Under the pieces are notes generated by a model. The model saw nothing but the letters and a program-made list of their open reading frames with translations, searched no databases and was not told the origin of the DNA. This document shows, in pieces, positions 18,984 through 26,918 of a stretch of DNA of 64,000 nt. The first letter of the stretch is position 1; each line of letters starts with the position of its first letter. The translations under genes and the position numbers were made by a program. Origin of the DNA: Paenibacillus sp. FSL H3-0469 (GTDB lineage Bacteria; Bacillota; Bacilli; Paenibacillales; Paenibacillaceae); contig NZ_CP150302.1 of assembly GCF_038051945.1 (NCBI RefSeq), positions 5,828,001 through 5,892,000 on the forward strand, written 5' to 3'.

Positions 18984-19940
18984 TTGACTTCGAATGATAC
19001 GCTGCAGCTGGCGACCTTCGCCGGCGGCTGCTTTTGGTGTATGGTCAAGCCGTTTGACGAGCTGCCGGGCATCGTCTCGGTAGTGTCAGGTTATACAGGC
19101 GGGCACACGGAGAATCCGACCTATGAAGAGGTAGGGTCGGAAACTACCGGGCACCGGGAGGCGGTGCAGATTGTCTATGATCCGGAGCTGTTCCCATATG
19201 AACGGCTGCTGGACATCTATTGGCAGCTGATCGATCCGACGGATGACGGCGGGCAGTTCATGGACCGGGGCCTTTCTTACGCTCCGGCGATCTTCGTTCA
19301 GAATGAAGAGCAGCGGAAGCTGGCGGAGCTGTCGAAGGAGAGGCTGAAGGCCAGCAAGCGCTTCAAGGCGCCGATTGTGACGCCCATCCTGCCGGCTGCG
19401 CCGTTCTATCCGGCGGAAGCGGAGCATCAGCAATATTATCTGACCCATCCGCTGGATTATAAGCTGTATCAGAAGGGCTCGGGCCGTGATGACTTCACAG
19501 CGCTGCACTGGAACAGCCGTGAGGACAAGAAGCGGCTTCGGGACCGGCTTACAGAGCTGCAATATGAGGTCACCCAGAACAAGGGCGCGGAGCCAGCCTA
19601 CCAGAATGCATATTGGGACCACTTCGAGGAGGGGCTATACACGGATGTGATCAGCGGTGATCCGCTATTCAGCTCGGCAGCCAAATTCGATTCCGGCACA
19701 GGCTGGCCCAGCTTCACGGGTCCGGTGGAAGAGGGGATGATCCGGCGGGAAGCCGATTATAGCGGCGGGCAGGTGCGGACCGTGCTGCGCAGCAGGCTGA
19801 GCGGAGCTTATCTGGGGTATCTGACCTTTGACGGGCCGGAGCCGGCGAAGCAGCATTATCATATCTATTCTGCCGCCCTTCAGTTCGTCCCGAAGGCGGA
19901 GCTTGAAGACCGGGGGCTGGGACGGTATGTGAGACTCTGA
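18984..19940 (+). CDS. msrA: MsrA-MsrB fusion, MsrB domain apparently inactive
   Basis: 318 aa, TTG start with GGAGGC upstream. The MsrA domain (residues 1-~165) keeps GCFWC, GYTGGH, TYEEV and the DGGQF region, so reduction of Met-S-sulfoxide is expected. The MsrB domain (about 200-318) has the family scaffold (GDPLFSS, FDSGTGWPSF, SAALQFVP) but lacks active-site residues. The usual LGHVF pair of His is replaced by Tyr at residues 276 and 279. The nucleophilic Cys of RYCxNSAAL is His at residue 293 (codon 19860-19862). No premature stop is present. The MsrB half may be structural or regulatory. Confidence 0.88.
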   Translation: MTSNDTLQLATFAGGCFWCMVKPFDELPGIVSVVSGYTGGHTENPTYEEVGSETTGHREAVQIVYDPELFPYERLLDIYWQLIDPTDDGGQFMDRGLSYAPAIFVQNEEQRKLAELSKERLKASKRFKAPIVTPILPAAPFYPAEAEHQQYYLTHPLDYKLYQKGSGRDDFTALHWNSREDKKRLRDRLTELQYEVTQNKGAEPAYQNAYWDHFEEGLYTDVISGDPLFSSAAKFDSGTGWPSFTGPVEEGMIRREADYSGGQVRTVLRSRLSGAYLGYLTFDGPEPAKQHYHIYSAALQFVPKAELEDRGLGRYVRL

Positions 19941-20014
19941 AGCTTAGGTCATATTTATAGCTGCCTTGAGCATATGCTTGATCTATAGTCCTGTCCACAA
20001 AAGGGGTTGAAGAT

Positions 20015-20746
20015 TTGGCGGGTGCACTTTTAGGCAGCTTTTTGTCTGCAATGGCAACAGTGCTGGGGGTTATTCCTATTCTGTTCGTAAGGCGGCTGTC
20101 GGAGCTGTGGAAGGATGTGCTGGTGGCCTTCACCGCCGGGATCATGGTCTCTGCAAGCACGTTCGGGCTGATGCCGCAGGCCATCAAGGAATCGGGCATT
20201 ACTGCACTGACTCTGGGGCTGATTACCGGCGTATTGCTGCTCGATCTGATTGAGAGCCATATACCGCATATCGATGTGGAGAATAAGCCCGGCCTCAGCA
20301 CTCTGGATTCCAAAGCGCTGCTTGTCATGATTGCGCTGTTCATTCATAACATCCCCGAAGGGCTCAGCACAGGCTTCAGCTATGCCAGCGAGCAGACAAG
20401 CCTTGGCCCGATGGTGGCGATTGCGATCGGTGCGCAGAATATGCCGGAAGGGCTGATTCTGGCGATCTTCCTCATGAATGCCCGCGCCAGCCGGCGTAAG
20501 GCGTTGACGATAGCAGCGTTGACCGGGCTGATGGAGATGGTGTCGGCCGTGATCGGGTATTTTACAGCCAGCTATGTACAGAATGTGGTCGGGTACGGTC
20601 TGGCATTCGCTGCCGGAGCGATGCTCTTTATTGTGTATAAGGAGCTGATCCCGGAGAGCCATGGTCACGGATATGAACGGCCTTCCACGTATTCGTTTAT
20701 CTTCGGGCTGCTCGCGATGGTCTATATTACGCAGTTTTTTGGCTAG
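20015..20746 (+). CDS. ZIP-family metal transporter
   Basis: 243 aa with about eight hydrophobic segments. The two ZIP metal-site helices are visible: HNIPEGLSTG and, in the next helix, QNMPEGLILA, where the first residue is Gln instead of His. TTG start with AAAGGGG upstream. Zinc or another divalent cation across the cytoplasmic membrane is the family substrate. No close gene partner. Confidence 0.88.
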   Translation: MAGALLGSFLSAMATVLGVIPILFVRRLSELWKDVLVAFTAGIMVSASTFGLMPQAIKESGITALTLGLITGVLLLDLIESHIPHIDVENKPGLSTLDSKALLVMIALFIHNIPEGLSTGFSYASEQTSLGPMVAIAIGAQNMPEGLILAIFLMNARASRRKALTIAALTGLMEMVSAVIGYFTASYVQNVVGYGLAFAAGAMLFIVYKELIPESHGHGYERPSTYSFIFGLLAMVYITQFFG

Positions 20747-20840
20747 GCTGCTTCAGCAGCAGTGTCATTTGCATCTGCCTGCCGCAGCCGCTATACTATA
20801 ACGCAATCCCCGGTTCCTATGGAGAAGGAGTGGTGACACG

Positions 20841-21140
20841 ATGGTTAGACTGGAATGGGAAGCTGTATTATCCTTCGTACTATTGATTGCTTCATACCTG
20901 TGCTTATACGCGGCTATTCAGAAGCGGACGAATTTCGCCCGGTACAGCATGACGGTTCTCCTGATAGCCAGCGGAGCGCCGCTTGCTGTGATGCTGACTC
21001 TGGAGAGCAGAAGGGAAGCGCTGGATGCCAATATCGGGCTGGGCATGGCGTTCCTGCTGACCTGGCTCATTACCGCAGTGGTATTTGTGGCTGCATTGAT
21101 TACGTGGATAGTTAAGGCAAGGAAACGCGCTCATAGGTAG
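20841..21140 (+). CDS. Small three-helix membrane protein, function unknown
   Basis: 99 aa; GGAGAAGGAG precedes the ATG by about ten bases. Three hydrophobic segments (near residues 5-25, 34-52, 68-90) and a basic C-terminal tail (VKARKRAHR). No family recognised. Shares a converging terminator region with the downstream aldo/keto reductase. Confidence 0.65.
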   Translation: MVRLEWEAVLSFVLLIASYLCLYAAIQKRTNFARYSMTVLLIASGAPLAVMLTLESRREALDANIGLGMAFLLTWLITAVVFVAALITWIVKARKRAHR

Positions 21141-21166
21141 AAAATAAGAAGCAAGGCAAAAAATAA

Positions 21167-21211
21167 GAAGCTGTCCAGAGACTGTAACGCCTACAGTTTC
21201 CGGACAGCTTC
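21167..21211 (-). terminator. Terminator between convergent genes
   Basis: Long inverted repeat with outer arms GAAGCTGTCC / GGACAGCTTC and inner arms around an ACGCC loop. On the minus strand it is followed by TTATTTTTTG, so it best serves the aldo/keto reductase gene, but it may also stop plus-strand transcription. Confidence 0.8.
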
Positions 21212-21232
21212 TTCTGTTAGGCGTAGGCTGCT

Positions 21233-22141
21233 CTATACGTGCAGGGTATACCGTCCTGCTTTGCTGGCACCCCGCACAGCTTCAAGCTCAAGTGCAGAGA
21301 GCGGCTGCGAGCGGGCAGCCGCCATATTCTGCCGCAGCTGCTCCAGGCTGCTGGCCCCCGGGATGATGGCCGCAACCGCCGGATCGGCCAGCGGATATTG
21401 CAGCGCAGTCTGCGTCAGCGTCCGGGTAAGGGTAGTCTGGCTCATCAGCTGCTTATGCAGCGCCGTGAGCTCGGCCTGCGTATAATCCAGATATGCCCGC
21501 TGCGCCTTACTATGGCCATGATCGTTCAGAATGCCGCTCGCCAGCGGCCCCCGCGCAATCAGGCTGATGCCCGCGCGGCCCAGCAGCGGAAGAATGCTCT
21601 CCTCCGGGCGTCTGTCGAGAATGCTATATTGGCTCATCACGCTGACGATACCGGAACGCTGCACATATTCCCGGATCACATTCGGCCGGATGGAGGAGAT
21701 GCCGTAATGGCGGATCACCCCTTCCCGCTTCAGCGCCTCGAAGGCTTCAACCGTCTCATCGATATCATCCTCCAGCGTTCCTCCATGCAGCTGATACAGG
21801 TCAATATAATCGGTCTGCAGCCTGCGCAGGCTCTCTTTCACAGCGGAGCGGATATAGGCCTTGGAGGCATCCCAGCTCCAGCCTTCCTTGCCGGGAATTC
21901 TGCGGTTGCCCACCTTGGTCGCCAGGATTACGTCGGCGCGGCGGTGCCGGATGGCCTGACCGACAATCTCCTCATTGCGGCCCTCATCGTAGAGGTCGGC
22001 AGTATCCAGGAAGTTAATTCCGCGTTCGAGCGCTTCGTGGATAATGGCGGTGGCCTGCGCTTCCTCGGTCCCCAGCGACATGCAGCCAAGCCCCATGGCA
22101 CTTACATGTAAATCAGATTGCCCCAGTCGGTTAGTCTTCAT
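21233..22141 (-). CDS. Aldo/keto reductase
   Basis: 302 aa from the ATG at 22141 (GAAAGGA upstream); the long in-frame extension before it has no SD. N-terminus MKTNRLGQSDLHVSAMGLG and the catalytic tetrad region (DTADLYDEGRNEEIVG with Asp and Tyr, the Lys in ILATKVG, the His in YQLHG) place it in the AKR superfamily TIM-barrel oxidoreductases. The NADPH-site region IIPGASSLEQLRQN is present near the C-terminus. Substrate unknown. Monocistronic with its own terminator. Confidence 0.88.
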   Translation of the reverse strand: MKTNRLGQSDLHVSAMGLGCMSLGTEEAQATAIIHEALERGINFLDTADLYDEGRNEEIVGQAIRHRRADVILATKVGNRRIPGKEGWSWDASKAYIRSAVKESLRRLQTDYIDLYQLHGGTLEDDIDETVEAFEALKREGVIRHYGISSIRPNVIREYVQRSGIVSVMSQYSILDRRPEESILPLLGRAGISLIARGPLASGILNDHGHSKAQRAYLDYTQAELTALHKQLMSQTTLTRTLTQTALQYPLADPAVAAIIPGASSLEQLRQNMAAARSQPLSALELEAVRGASKAGRYTLHV

Positions 22142-22327
22142 CGGATGTCCTTTCGTTACGCAGTGATGGGTATTGACGGGTACGAATGAGTTCATTATAG
22201 CATTCAGGCATAGCGTAAGCACCCGGGAGGGACTACTTCAAGGTTCAACTGGTGCAGCATCAGCCTTTAAATTGTAGTTGGGCGTGATGAGACCTGAAAT
22301 TTTAAAAAGAGTAAAAGTATTAGGGGG

Positions 22328-22405
22328 AATTGTATGTGAAAAACCGAATACAATGTGCCCGCGCGAAGGTATCAGGCCGAATGTATGCGGAAAACCGAAA
22401 ATAAT
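22328..22405. repeat. Two copies of the 51-bp-period palindromic repeat
   Basis: Two imperfect palindromes, built on TGTATGTGAAAAACCGAATA and TGTATGCGGAAAACCGAAAA, start exactly 51 bases apart (22331 and 22382). The same core recurs near 33.4, 39.6 and 63.4 kb. The rest of the 22142-22463 gap shows nothing else I can name. Confidence 0.6.
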
Positions 22406-22463
22406 AGTTTTGTTGTTTCCGTCTTACTGATCCAATCCATGCTTGTTAAACCTTATCCACCCA

Positions 22464-22680
22464 AAATCTAACGGACCGGAGAGATCTTATCCCCGCAAAA
22501 ACGCCACTTTTTGCAGCGTAACGGACTCAGTGGACCTTATCGTCTTTCTGCGAGACGTTTTGGAGCTGAATAGCAGGGGATAAGGTCCTTGCGGTCCGCT
22601 AATCGCCCAAGTGAGGACTTTCTTCCCGGATAAGAGCATCTCAGTCTGTTACGCTAAGCCAAACGCCCCTGAATAACAAC
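22464..22680 (+). repeat. 217-bp intergenic repeat element, copy A
   Basis: Read on the plus strand, this matches the reverse complement of 53441-53657 over its whole length with scattered mismatches. Inside it are four versions of a ~25-bp motif (TAACGGACC...CTTATCC type) in alternating orientation: two forward in the left half, two inverted in the right half. No ORF of note. It lies in a 700-bp gap between two aldo/keto reductase genes. Confidence 0.8.
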
Positions 22681-22771
22681 GCCCGCTTGGAAAAATAGAT
22701 GTAATTTGAAGGGGAATTGCGTCTGCTCCACTATTTAAATCTGATAAGGTACGAGTCAGGGATATCTGCAC

Positions 22772-22812
22772 AAAAAAAGAATCCTGCACCACCGCGAGCG
22801 GGTGGGCAGGAT
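22772..22812 (-). terminator. Terminator of the GPR-like aldo/keto reductase
   Basis: On the minus strand, AATCCTGCCCACC pairs with GTGGTGCAGGATT around a GC-rich loop and is followed by CTTTTTTTG. Confidence 0.82.
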
Positions 22813-22864
22813 TTCCGTCATATCTGTAATCTGCAGACTCGGCAGGTGCAGTATCCGCCCCGGG

Positions 22865-23854
22865 TTATCCGCGCAGAATCGTCTCAATCTGCTCCAGCTC
22901 TTCAGTGCTTAGCTCAGGCGCATTCAGTGAAGCTACGGCATCCTCGATCTGGCTGATCTTGCTTGCTCCGATCAGTGCAGAGGTCACCTTGCCGCCGCGC
23001 AGCACCCACGATAAGGCGAGCTGGGACATTTTCTGTCCGCGTGCCGCCGCAATTTCATTCAGCTTGCCAACCTTGGCCAGTACCTCAGGCGTGAGCTCCT
23101 TCTCGGAGAGGAACACGCTGGGTCCGGCTGCACGGGAATCGGCTGCGATGCCGTTCAGGTAGCGGTCGGTCAGAATCCCCTTTTGCAGCGGGGAGAAGGC
23201 GATGGTGCCGATACCCTCTTCCTCGAGCACATCCTGCAGGCCATCCTCGATCCAGCGCGACATCATCGAATAGTTCGGCTGATGGATCAGGCAAGGCGTG
23301 CCCAGGCGGCGGAGAATCTGTGCGGCTTCGCGCGCTTCCTCCGGTCTGTAGTTCGAGAGGCCGACATACAGCGCCTTGCCCTGGCGGACCAGGAAATCAA
23401 GAGCGGACATGGTCTCTTCCAGCGGTGTGTTCGGGTCCGGGCGGTGGTGGTAGTAGATGTCTACATAATCCAGCCCCATCCGCTTAAGGCTCTGATCCAG
23501 ACTGGAAACCAGATACTTCCTGGAGCCCCATTCGCCGTAAGGGCCGGGCCACATGTAGTATCCGGCTTTGCTGGAGATGATCAGCTCATCGCGGTAAGGC
23601 GCGAGATCCGTCTTCAGCATCCGGCCGAAGCTCTCTTCCGCTGAGCCGGCAGGCGGGCCGTAGTTATTAGCGAGGTCGAAGTGGGTGATTCCTAAGTCAA
23701 ACGCCCGGCGGACCATGGCGCGGCCGTTCTCGTACACATCATTGCCGCCGAAATTATGCCACAGCCCGAGGGAGATGGCCGGGAGCAGCAGGCCGCTGCG
23801 TCCGGTGCGGTTATATTTCATCGTGTCATAGCGTTCAGGATTGGCGATATACAT
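22865..23854 (-). CDS. Aldo/keto reductase, YghZ/Gpr (L-glyceraldehyde-3-phosphate reductase) type
   Basis: 329 aa. N-terminus MYIANPERYDTMKYNRTGRS and LPAISLGLWHNFGG are characteristic of the YghZ/Gpr branch (AKR14-like). AKR catalytic residues are in place: Asp and Tyr in FDLANNYGPP, Lys in IISSKAGYYMW, His in YYHHRPD. Perfect SD (AGGAGGA) eight bases before the ATG. An AraC regulator ends about 95 bases upstream on the same strand and may control or be co-transcribed with it. Confidence 0.9.
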   Translation of the reverse strand: MYIANPERYDTMKYNRTGRSGLLLPAISLGLWHNFGGNDVYENGRAMVRRAFDLGITHFDLANNYGPPAGSAEESFGRMLKTDLAPYRDELIISSKAGYYMWPGPYGEWGSRKYLVSSLDQSLKRMGLDYVDIYYHHRPDPNTPLEETMSALDFLVRQGKALYVGLSNYRPEEAREAAQILRRLGTPCLIHQPNYSMMSRWIEDGLQDVLEEEGIGTIAFSPLQKGILTDRYLNGIAADSRAAGPSVFLSEKELTPEVLAKVGKLNEIAAARGQKMSQLALSWVLRGGKVTSALIGASKISQIEDAVASLNAPELSTEELEQIETILRG

Positions 23855-23949
23855 ATTGGATTCCTCCTAAGTTAGAGTTGTGCGAGACTTCATACCTCCC
23901 TAATTGTAGCGGATAAACGCTTTCAATCGTATGTCAGCAAGGAAGATTT

Positions 23950-24792
23950 TTATAGCACAATGTCCGTATCTGCATGGCGGAGCCGGTATTCTTTGGGCGA
24001 GCAGCCTTTCACCTTCTTGAACATCCGGGAGAACAGCAACGCATCCTGATACCCCACCGATTGCGAAATCTCCCCAATGGTGCAGCCTGTCTCCGTCAAC
24101 AGCTCGCAGGCCTTGGACATACGGTATTGGAGCAGATATTGCTGGGGCGGCAAGCCGACTGTCCGCTTGAACAGCGCCGACATATATTTGCGGTCCAGCT
24201 TCAGGGAAGCGGACAGGCTCTCCATCGTCACATTCTCGGCGTAGTGGGCTTGAAGGTAATGCAGGCACTGCTCGACATAGACACTTCTGCTGCGCGGAGC
24301 CGGGCTGTCGGTAGCCGGGACTGTGCGCAGCAGAAGGGAAAAGAACTCATAGAGCATCACCTTCAGCGGCAGATCCAGCAGATCCCCGCTGCTTCCCGTC
24401 TCCGATAACCTGGCAGACAGCGAGGGCATCAGCACCTGGTCCATCGGGAACACCGGCTGCTCCGGGGTAAGCGAGGTCCGTGACAGCAGATAACTTGCCT
24501 CCTCCCCGGTAAAAGCAATCCAGGAATACAGCCACGGGTCGTCCTGATCTGCGGCATAATGCGTGACCACATGCGGATAAGTGAGGAAGGCCTGCCCTGC
24601 GTTCAATGTATGGGTGGCTTCACCGACGGTTACCGTGCCGGTTCCGGCGTGTATGAAGTGGATTTTGTACAGGCTGCGCACCCCGGGTCCGAACGAATGA
24701 CCGGGTGTGCACTGCTCCTGGCCCCAGTAATGCAGATATAAGTCAGGATTGGCCCGGTGGGGGCGATGGGCGTTATATTTGAATACTGTCAT
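23950..24792 (-). CDS. AraC-family transcriptional regulator
   Basis: 280 aa from the ATG at 24792 (GAGG eight bases upstream; the ATG at 24840 lacks an SD). N-terminal cupin-like ligand domain (LYKIHFIHAGTGTVTVGEATH) and a C-terminal double helix-turn-helix (VTMESLSASLKLDRKYMSALF; IGEISQSVGYQDALLFSRMF). It lies just upstream of the Gpr-type aldo/keto reductase on the same strand, the likeliest target. The ligand is probably a sugar, by family. Confidence 0.87.
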   Translation of the reverse strand: MTVFKYNAHRPHRANPDLYLHYWGQEQCTPGHSFGPGVRSLYKIHFIHAGTGTVTVGEATHTLNAGQAFLTYPHVVTHYAADQDDPWLYSWIAFTGEEASYLLSRTSLTPEQPVFPMDQVLMPSLSARLSETGSSGDLLDLPLKVMLYEFFSLLLRTVPATDSPAPRSRSVYVEQCLHYLQAHYAENVTMESLSASLKLDRKYMSALFKRTVGLPPQQYLLQYRMSKACELLTETGCTIGEISQSVGYQDALLFSRMFKKVKGCSPKEYRLRHADTDIVL

Positions 24793-24957
24793 GCTTGCAG
24801 CCTCATTTCCTAAAAGGATGTTGGCACTCCTAATGAACACATACCTCTAGTATACCTCAGAAGGAGGAGGACCGGACAACCGCAAATAGTCCCAGCCCGG
24901 GAAGGGGAGGGACCAGGAGTATGAGGCTGAATGCAGGCTGGCTGGGGATGCAGGGAA

Positions 24958-25269
24958 TCAGGCTTCCATTTTGAGCATAACCAGCTCTTCTACAGGCTGA
25001 CCGTTCACCAGATGCTCCTCCACGATACGGGCCACATCCTCCGTCGTTACATTGTAATACCAGACCCCGTCCGGATACACGATGACAAAAGGGCCGTTGC
25101 CGCATAGGCCGAGACAGCTGGTTTTGTTGATTTTGACCGTCTTGTTGATCCCTTGCTCCACCAGTTGCTCCTTGAATTCCTGCATGACATCCTCTATATC
25201 CTGGTTATTGCAGTGCTCACTGCAGCAGAAGAGCAGATGCTTCTTAAGTACCTTCAGACGCATATTCAT
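24958..25269 (-). CDS. (2Fe-2S) ferredoxin-like protein, thioredoxin fold
   Basis: 103 aa. Four Cys in the pattern of the thioredoxin-like 2Fe-2S family related to the NuoE/HoxE domain: CCSEHC near residue 16, then CLGLCGNGP near 52-60. The GPFVIVYPDGVWY segment and C-terminal helix VARIVEEHL fit. ATG at 25269 with GGGGG upstream. Electron-transfer role inferred; no partner hydrogenase or dehydrogenase nearby. Confidence 0.85.
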   Translation of the reverse strand: MNMRLKVLKKHLLFCCSEHCNNQDIEDVMQEFKEQLVEQGINKTVKINKTSCLGLCGNGPFVIVYPDGVWYYNVTTEDVARIVEEHLVNGQPVEELVMLKMEA

Positions 25270-25396
25270 CGCGGTTTCCCCCTGGATTCTATAAGAGTAG
25301 CTAACCTGTTATACGAGGAGTATAGTCTCTTTTGGCCGCGCTGTAAGGAGATTGGAGCATTGTTCCCAAAGGCTTAATAACTGCCATCAATTGGAG

Positions 25397-25445
25397 AATT
25401 CAGTGTGATCTAAGCTGACTTCAAATCACTGAATTTGTGGAAAAT
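25397..25445. other. Inverted repeat in the 340-bp gap before the stress gene
   Basis: Perfect 9-bp arms AATTCAGTG and CACTGAATT separated by 31 bases. The spacing suits a pair of protein half-sites more than an RNA hairpin. Nothing else in 25270-25610 is recognisable except the SD of the next gene. Confidence 0.35.
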
Positions 25446-25610
25446 GTGTCCGGCAGGCAATTTCCTGTTTCATAAATTTTTTTGCGGAACCCGGCTCAAG
25501 ATCGAAAGTTACCAGTTTCGCGGAGAAGGGTTTGGTTAAGTAAGGGATGTGAAAGTAAAGCGAGAGTCAAACCATTAACAACCTAAAACAGCTACCAGGA
25601 GGGAATCGTT

Positions 25611-26501
25611 ATGAATAAGAAAATTGTAGGTGTGTTCCATACGGAGCATGAAGCTTCACGGGCGATTGAAGACTTGAAGGCGCACGGCTTTCTGACAGAG
25701 GATATCTCAGTGATAGCGAGAAATAAACGTGATGTGGAAGCGATCAACGATGAGACCGGGACGAAGGTGCCGGAGGGTATGGCTTCCGGGGCAGCGACCG
25801 GCGGTATCCTTGGCGGTGTGACCGGACTGCTGGCAGGTATCGGTGCTCTCGCGATTCCGGGAATTGGACCGATTATCGCAGCGGGGCCGATTGCAGCCAC
25901 CCTGACCGGAGTAGCGGTAGGAGCAGGAACGGGCGGTCTGGTCGGCGGTCTGATCGGATTAGGCATTCCGGAGGATGAAGCCGCGAGCTATGACAACTAT
26001 GTAGACGAAGGACACATTCTGGTTATGGTGGATGCAGATGTCTCCCGCGAACATGATGTATACACGGTATTCCGCAACCATAATTCGGCAAATGCTGACC
26101 GCTATATGAGGGATGCCGGCACTGCGGGAACGGCTGCGGATAGGAATGCTCCACGGGACTCCGTCACAGACGCGGTGGATGCGGCGTTCAATGGCTCAGG
26201 TCTGGAAGGCAGACATGATACTGGGCTGGACACGATGAATTCAGCCACAGAGCATGATCTCCCGGAGCGCAGCGCAGTGGAGGATATGAAACGGCCGGGA
26301 ATGACAGGCGATCTGTATTCCGGCACGCGTAACGGCATCGATAAGATACCGGATCATACAGCCGACCGCAGGCTCCAGGATGAGGAGGACCGGCTGGCAC
26401 AGGAAGCTGCCAGACAGGAAGGCGCACGTCCTGGAACCTTCGGTAAAGTGACAGAGAAGGATGACAGCGAGTTGCTCCGAAATCACGGGCGTATTCGTTA
26501 A
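25611..26501 (+). CDS. General stress protein with YflT/GSP17M-like domain
   Basis: 296 aa; CAGGAGGG precedes the ATG. Residues 1-55 match the general stress protein 17M-like domain (KIVGVFHTEHEASRAIEDLK, LTEDISVIAR). Next is a glycine-rich hydrophobic stretch (60-115, GGILGGVTGLLAGIGALAIPG), then a conserved LGIPEDEAASYDNYVDEGHIL segment (shown here only in part as a landmark). The last ~140 residues are hydrophilic, rich in Asp, Arg and Gly, and look disordered. Role in stress response is by family; mechanism unknown. Bounded by a hairpin terminator. Confidence 0.82.
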   Translation: MNKKIVGVFHTEHEASRAIEDLKAHGFLTEDISVIARNKRDVEAINDETGTKVPEGMASGAATGGILGGVTGLLAGIGALAIPGIGPIIAAGPIAATLTGVAVGAGTGGLVGGLIGLGIPEDEAASYDNYVDEGHILVMVDADVSREHDVYTVFRNHNSANADRYMRDAGTAGTAADRNAPRDSVTDAVDAAFNGSGLEGRHDTGLDTMNSATEHDLPERSAVEDMKRPGMTGDLYSGTRNGIDKIPDHTADRRLQDEEDRLAQEAARQEGARPGTFGKVTEKDDSELLRNHGRIR

Positions 26502-26548
26502 GCGGCGCAAGAGCAGCGGATGACGCATAAGCATAAGATGATAAAAGA

Positions 26549-26591
26549 CAAGGGTTTCCCGAAGTCCTGCCGGACTTTAGGGAGGCCCTTG
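26549..26591 (+). terminator. Terminator of the stress protein gene (twin hairpin 1)
   Basis: CAAGGGTTTCCCGAAGTCC pairs imperfectly with GGACTTTAGGGAGGCCCTTG. It closely resembles the hairpin at 26824-26867, with which it brackets an ABC ATPase remnant. Confidence 0.72.
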
Positions 26592-26627
26592 TTTGATATA
26601 AGGTCTCAAAAGGGGAGATAGTAGGCT

Positions 26628-26825
26628 ATTACGGGAAGAAGCGGTTCGGGGAAGACGACCCTATTGAATATCCTTGGGTTACTTGAAAAGCCTGATAGCG
26701 GCAGGATCAAATTGTTTGACGAGAAGGATCAGAGAATCAGTCCCCTCCGTAGAAACAGCTTCTCCGGTTTTCTGTGCAACTGGTTTTCAACAACCAGACA
26801 TTCCTGTGTTTTCGAGAAAATATAA
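26628..26825 (+). pseudogene. Remnant of an ABC transporter ATPase (Walker A fragment)
   Basis: This frame encodes GRSGSGKTTLLNILGLLEKP followed by DSGRIKLF, the Walker A helix of a MacB/LolD-type ATPase. A TAG stop lies directly upstream in frame, so there is no start and no beta-1 strand. After about 43 residues similarity fades, and a stop follows at 26823. Signature, Walker B and H-loop are absent. It is an internal piece of about 60 codons. Confidence 0.75.
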
Positions 26826-26867
26826 GGGTTTCCGCGAAGTCCAGCCGGACTCCACGGAAACCCTTTT
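26824..26867. terminator. Twin hairpin 2 after the ABC remnant
   Basis: AAGGGTTTCCG...AGTCC pairs with GGACT...CGGAAACCCTTTT, closely resembling the hairpin at 26549-26591. Ends in TTTT on the plus strand. Confidence 0.65.
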
Positions 26868-26918
26868 GTAGATCCAATGAACCGTTAGACTTCAGAAGAT
26901 TCAACACGCGCTAAGGAA

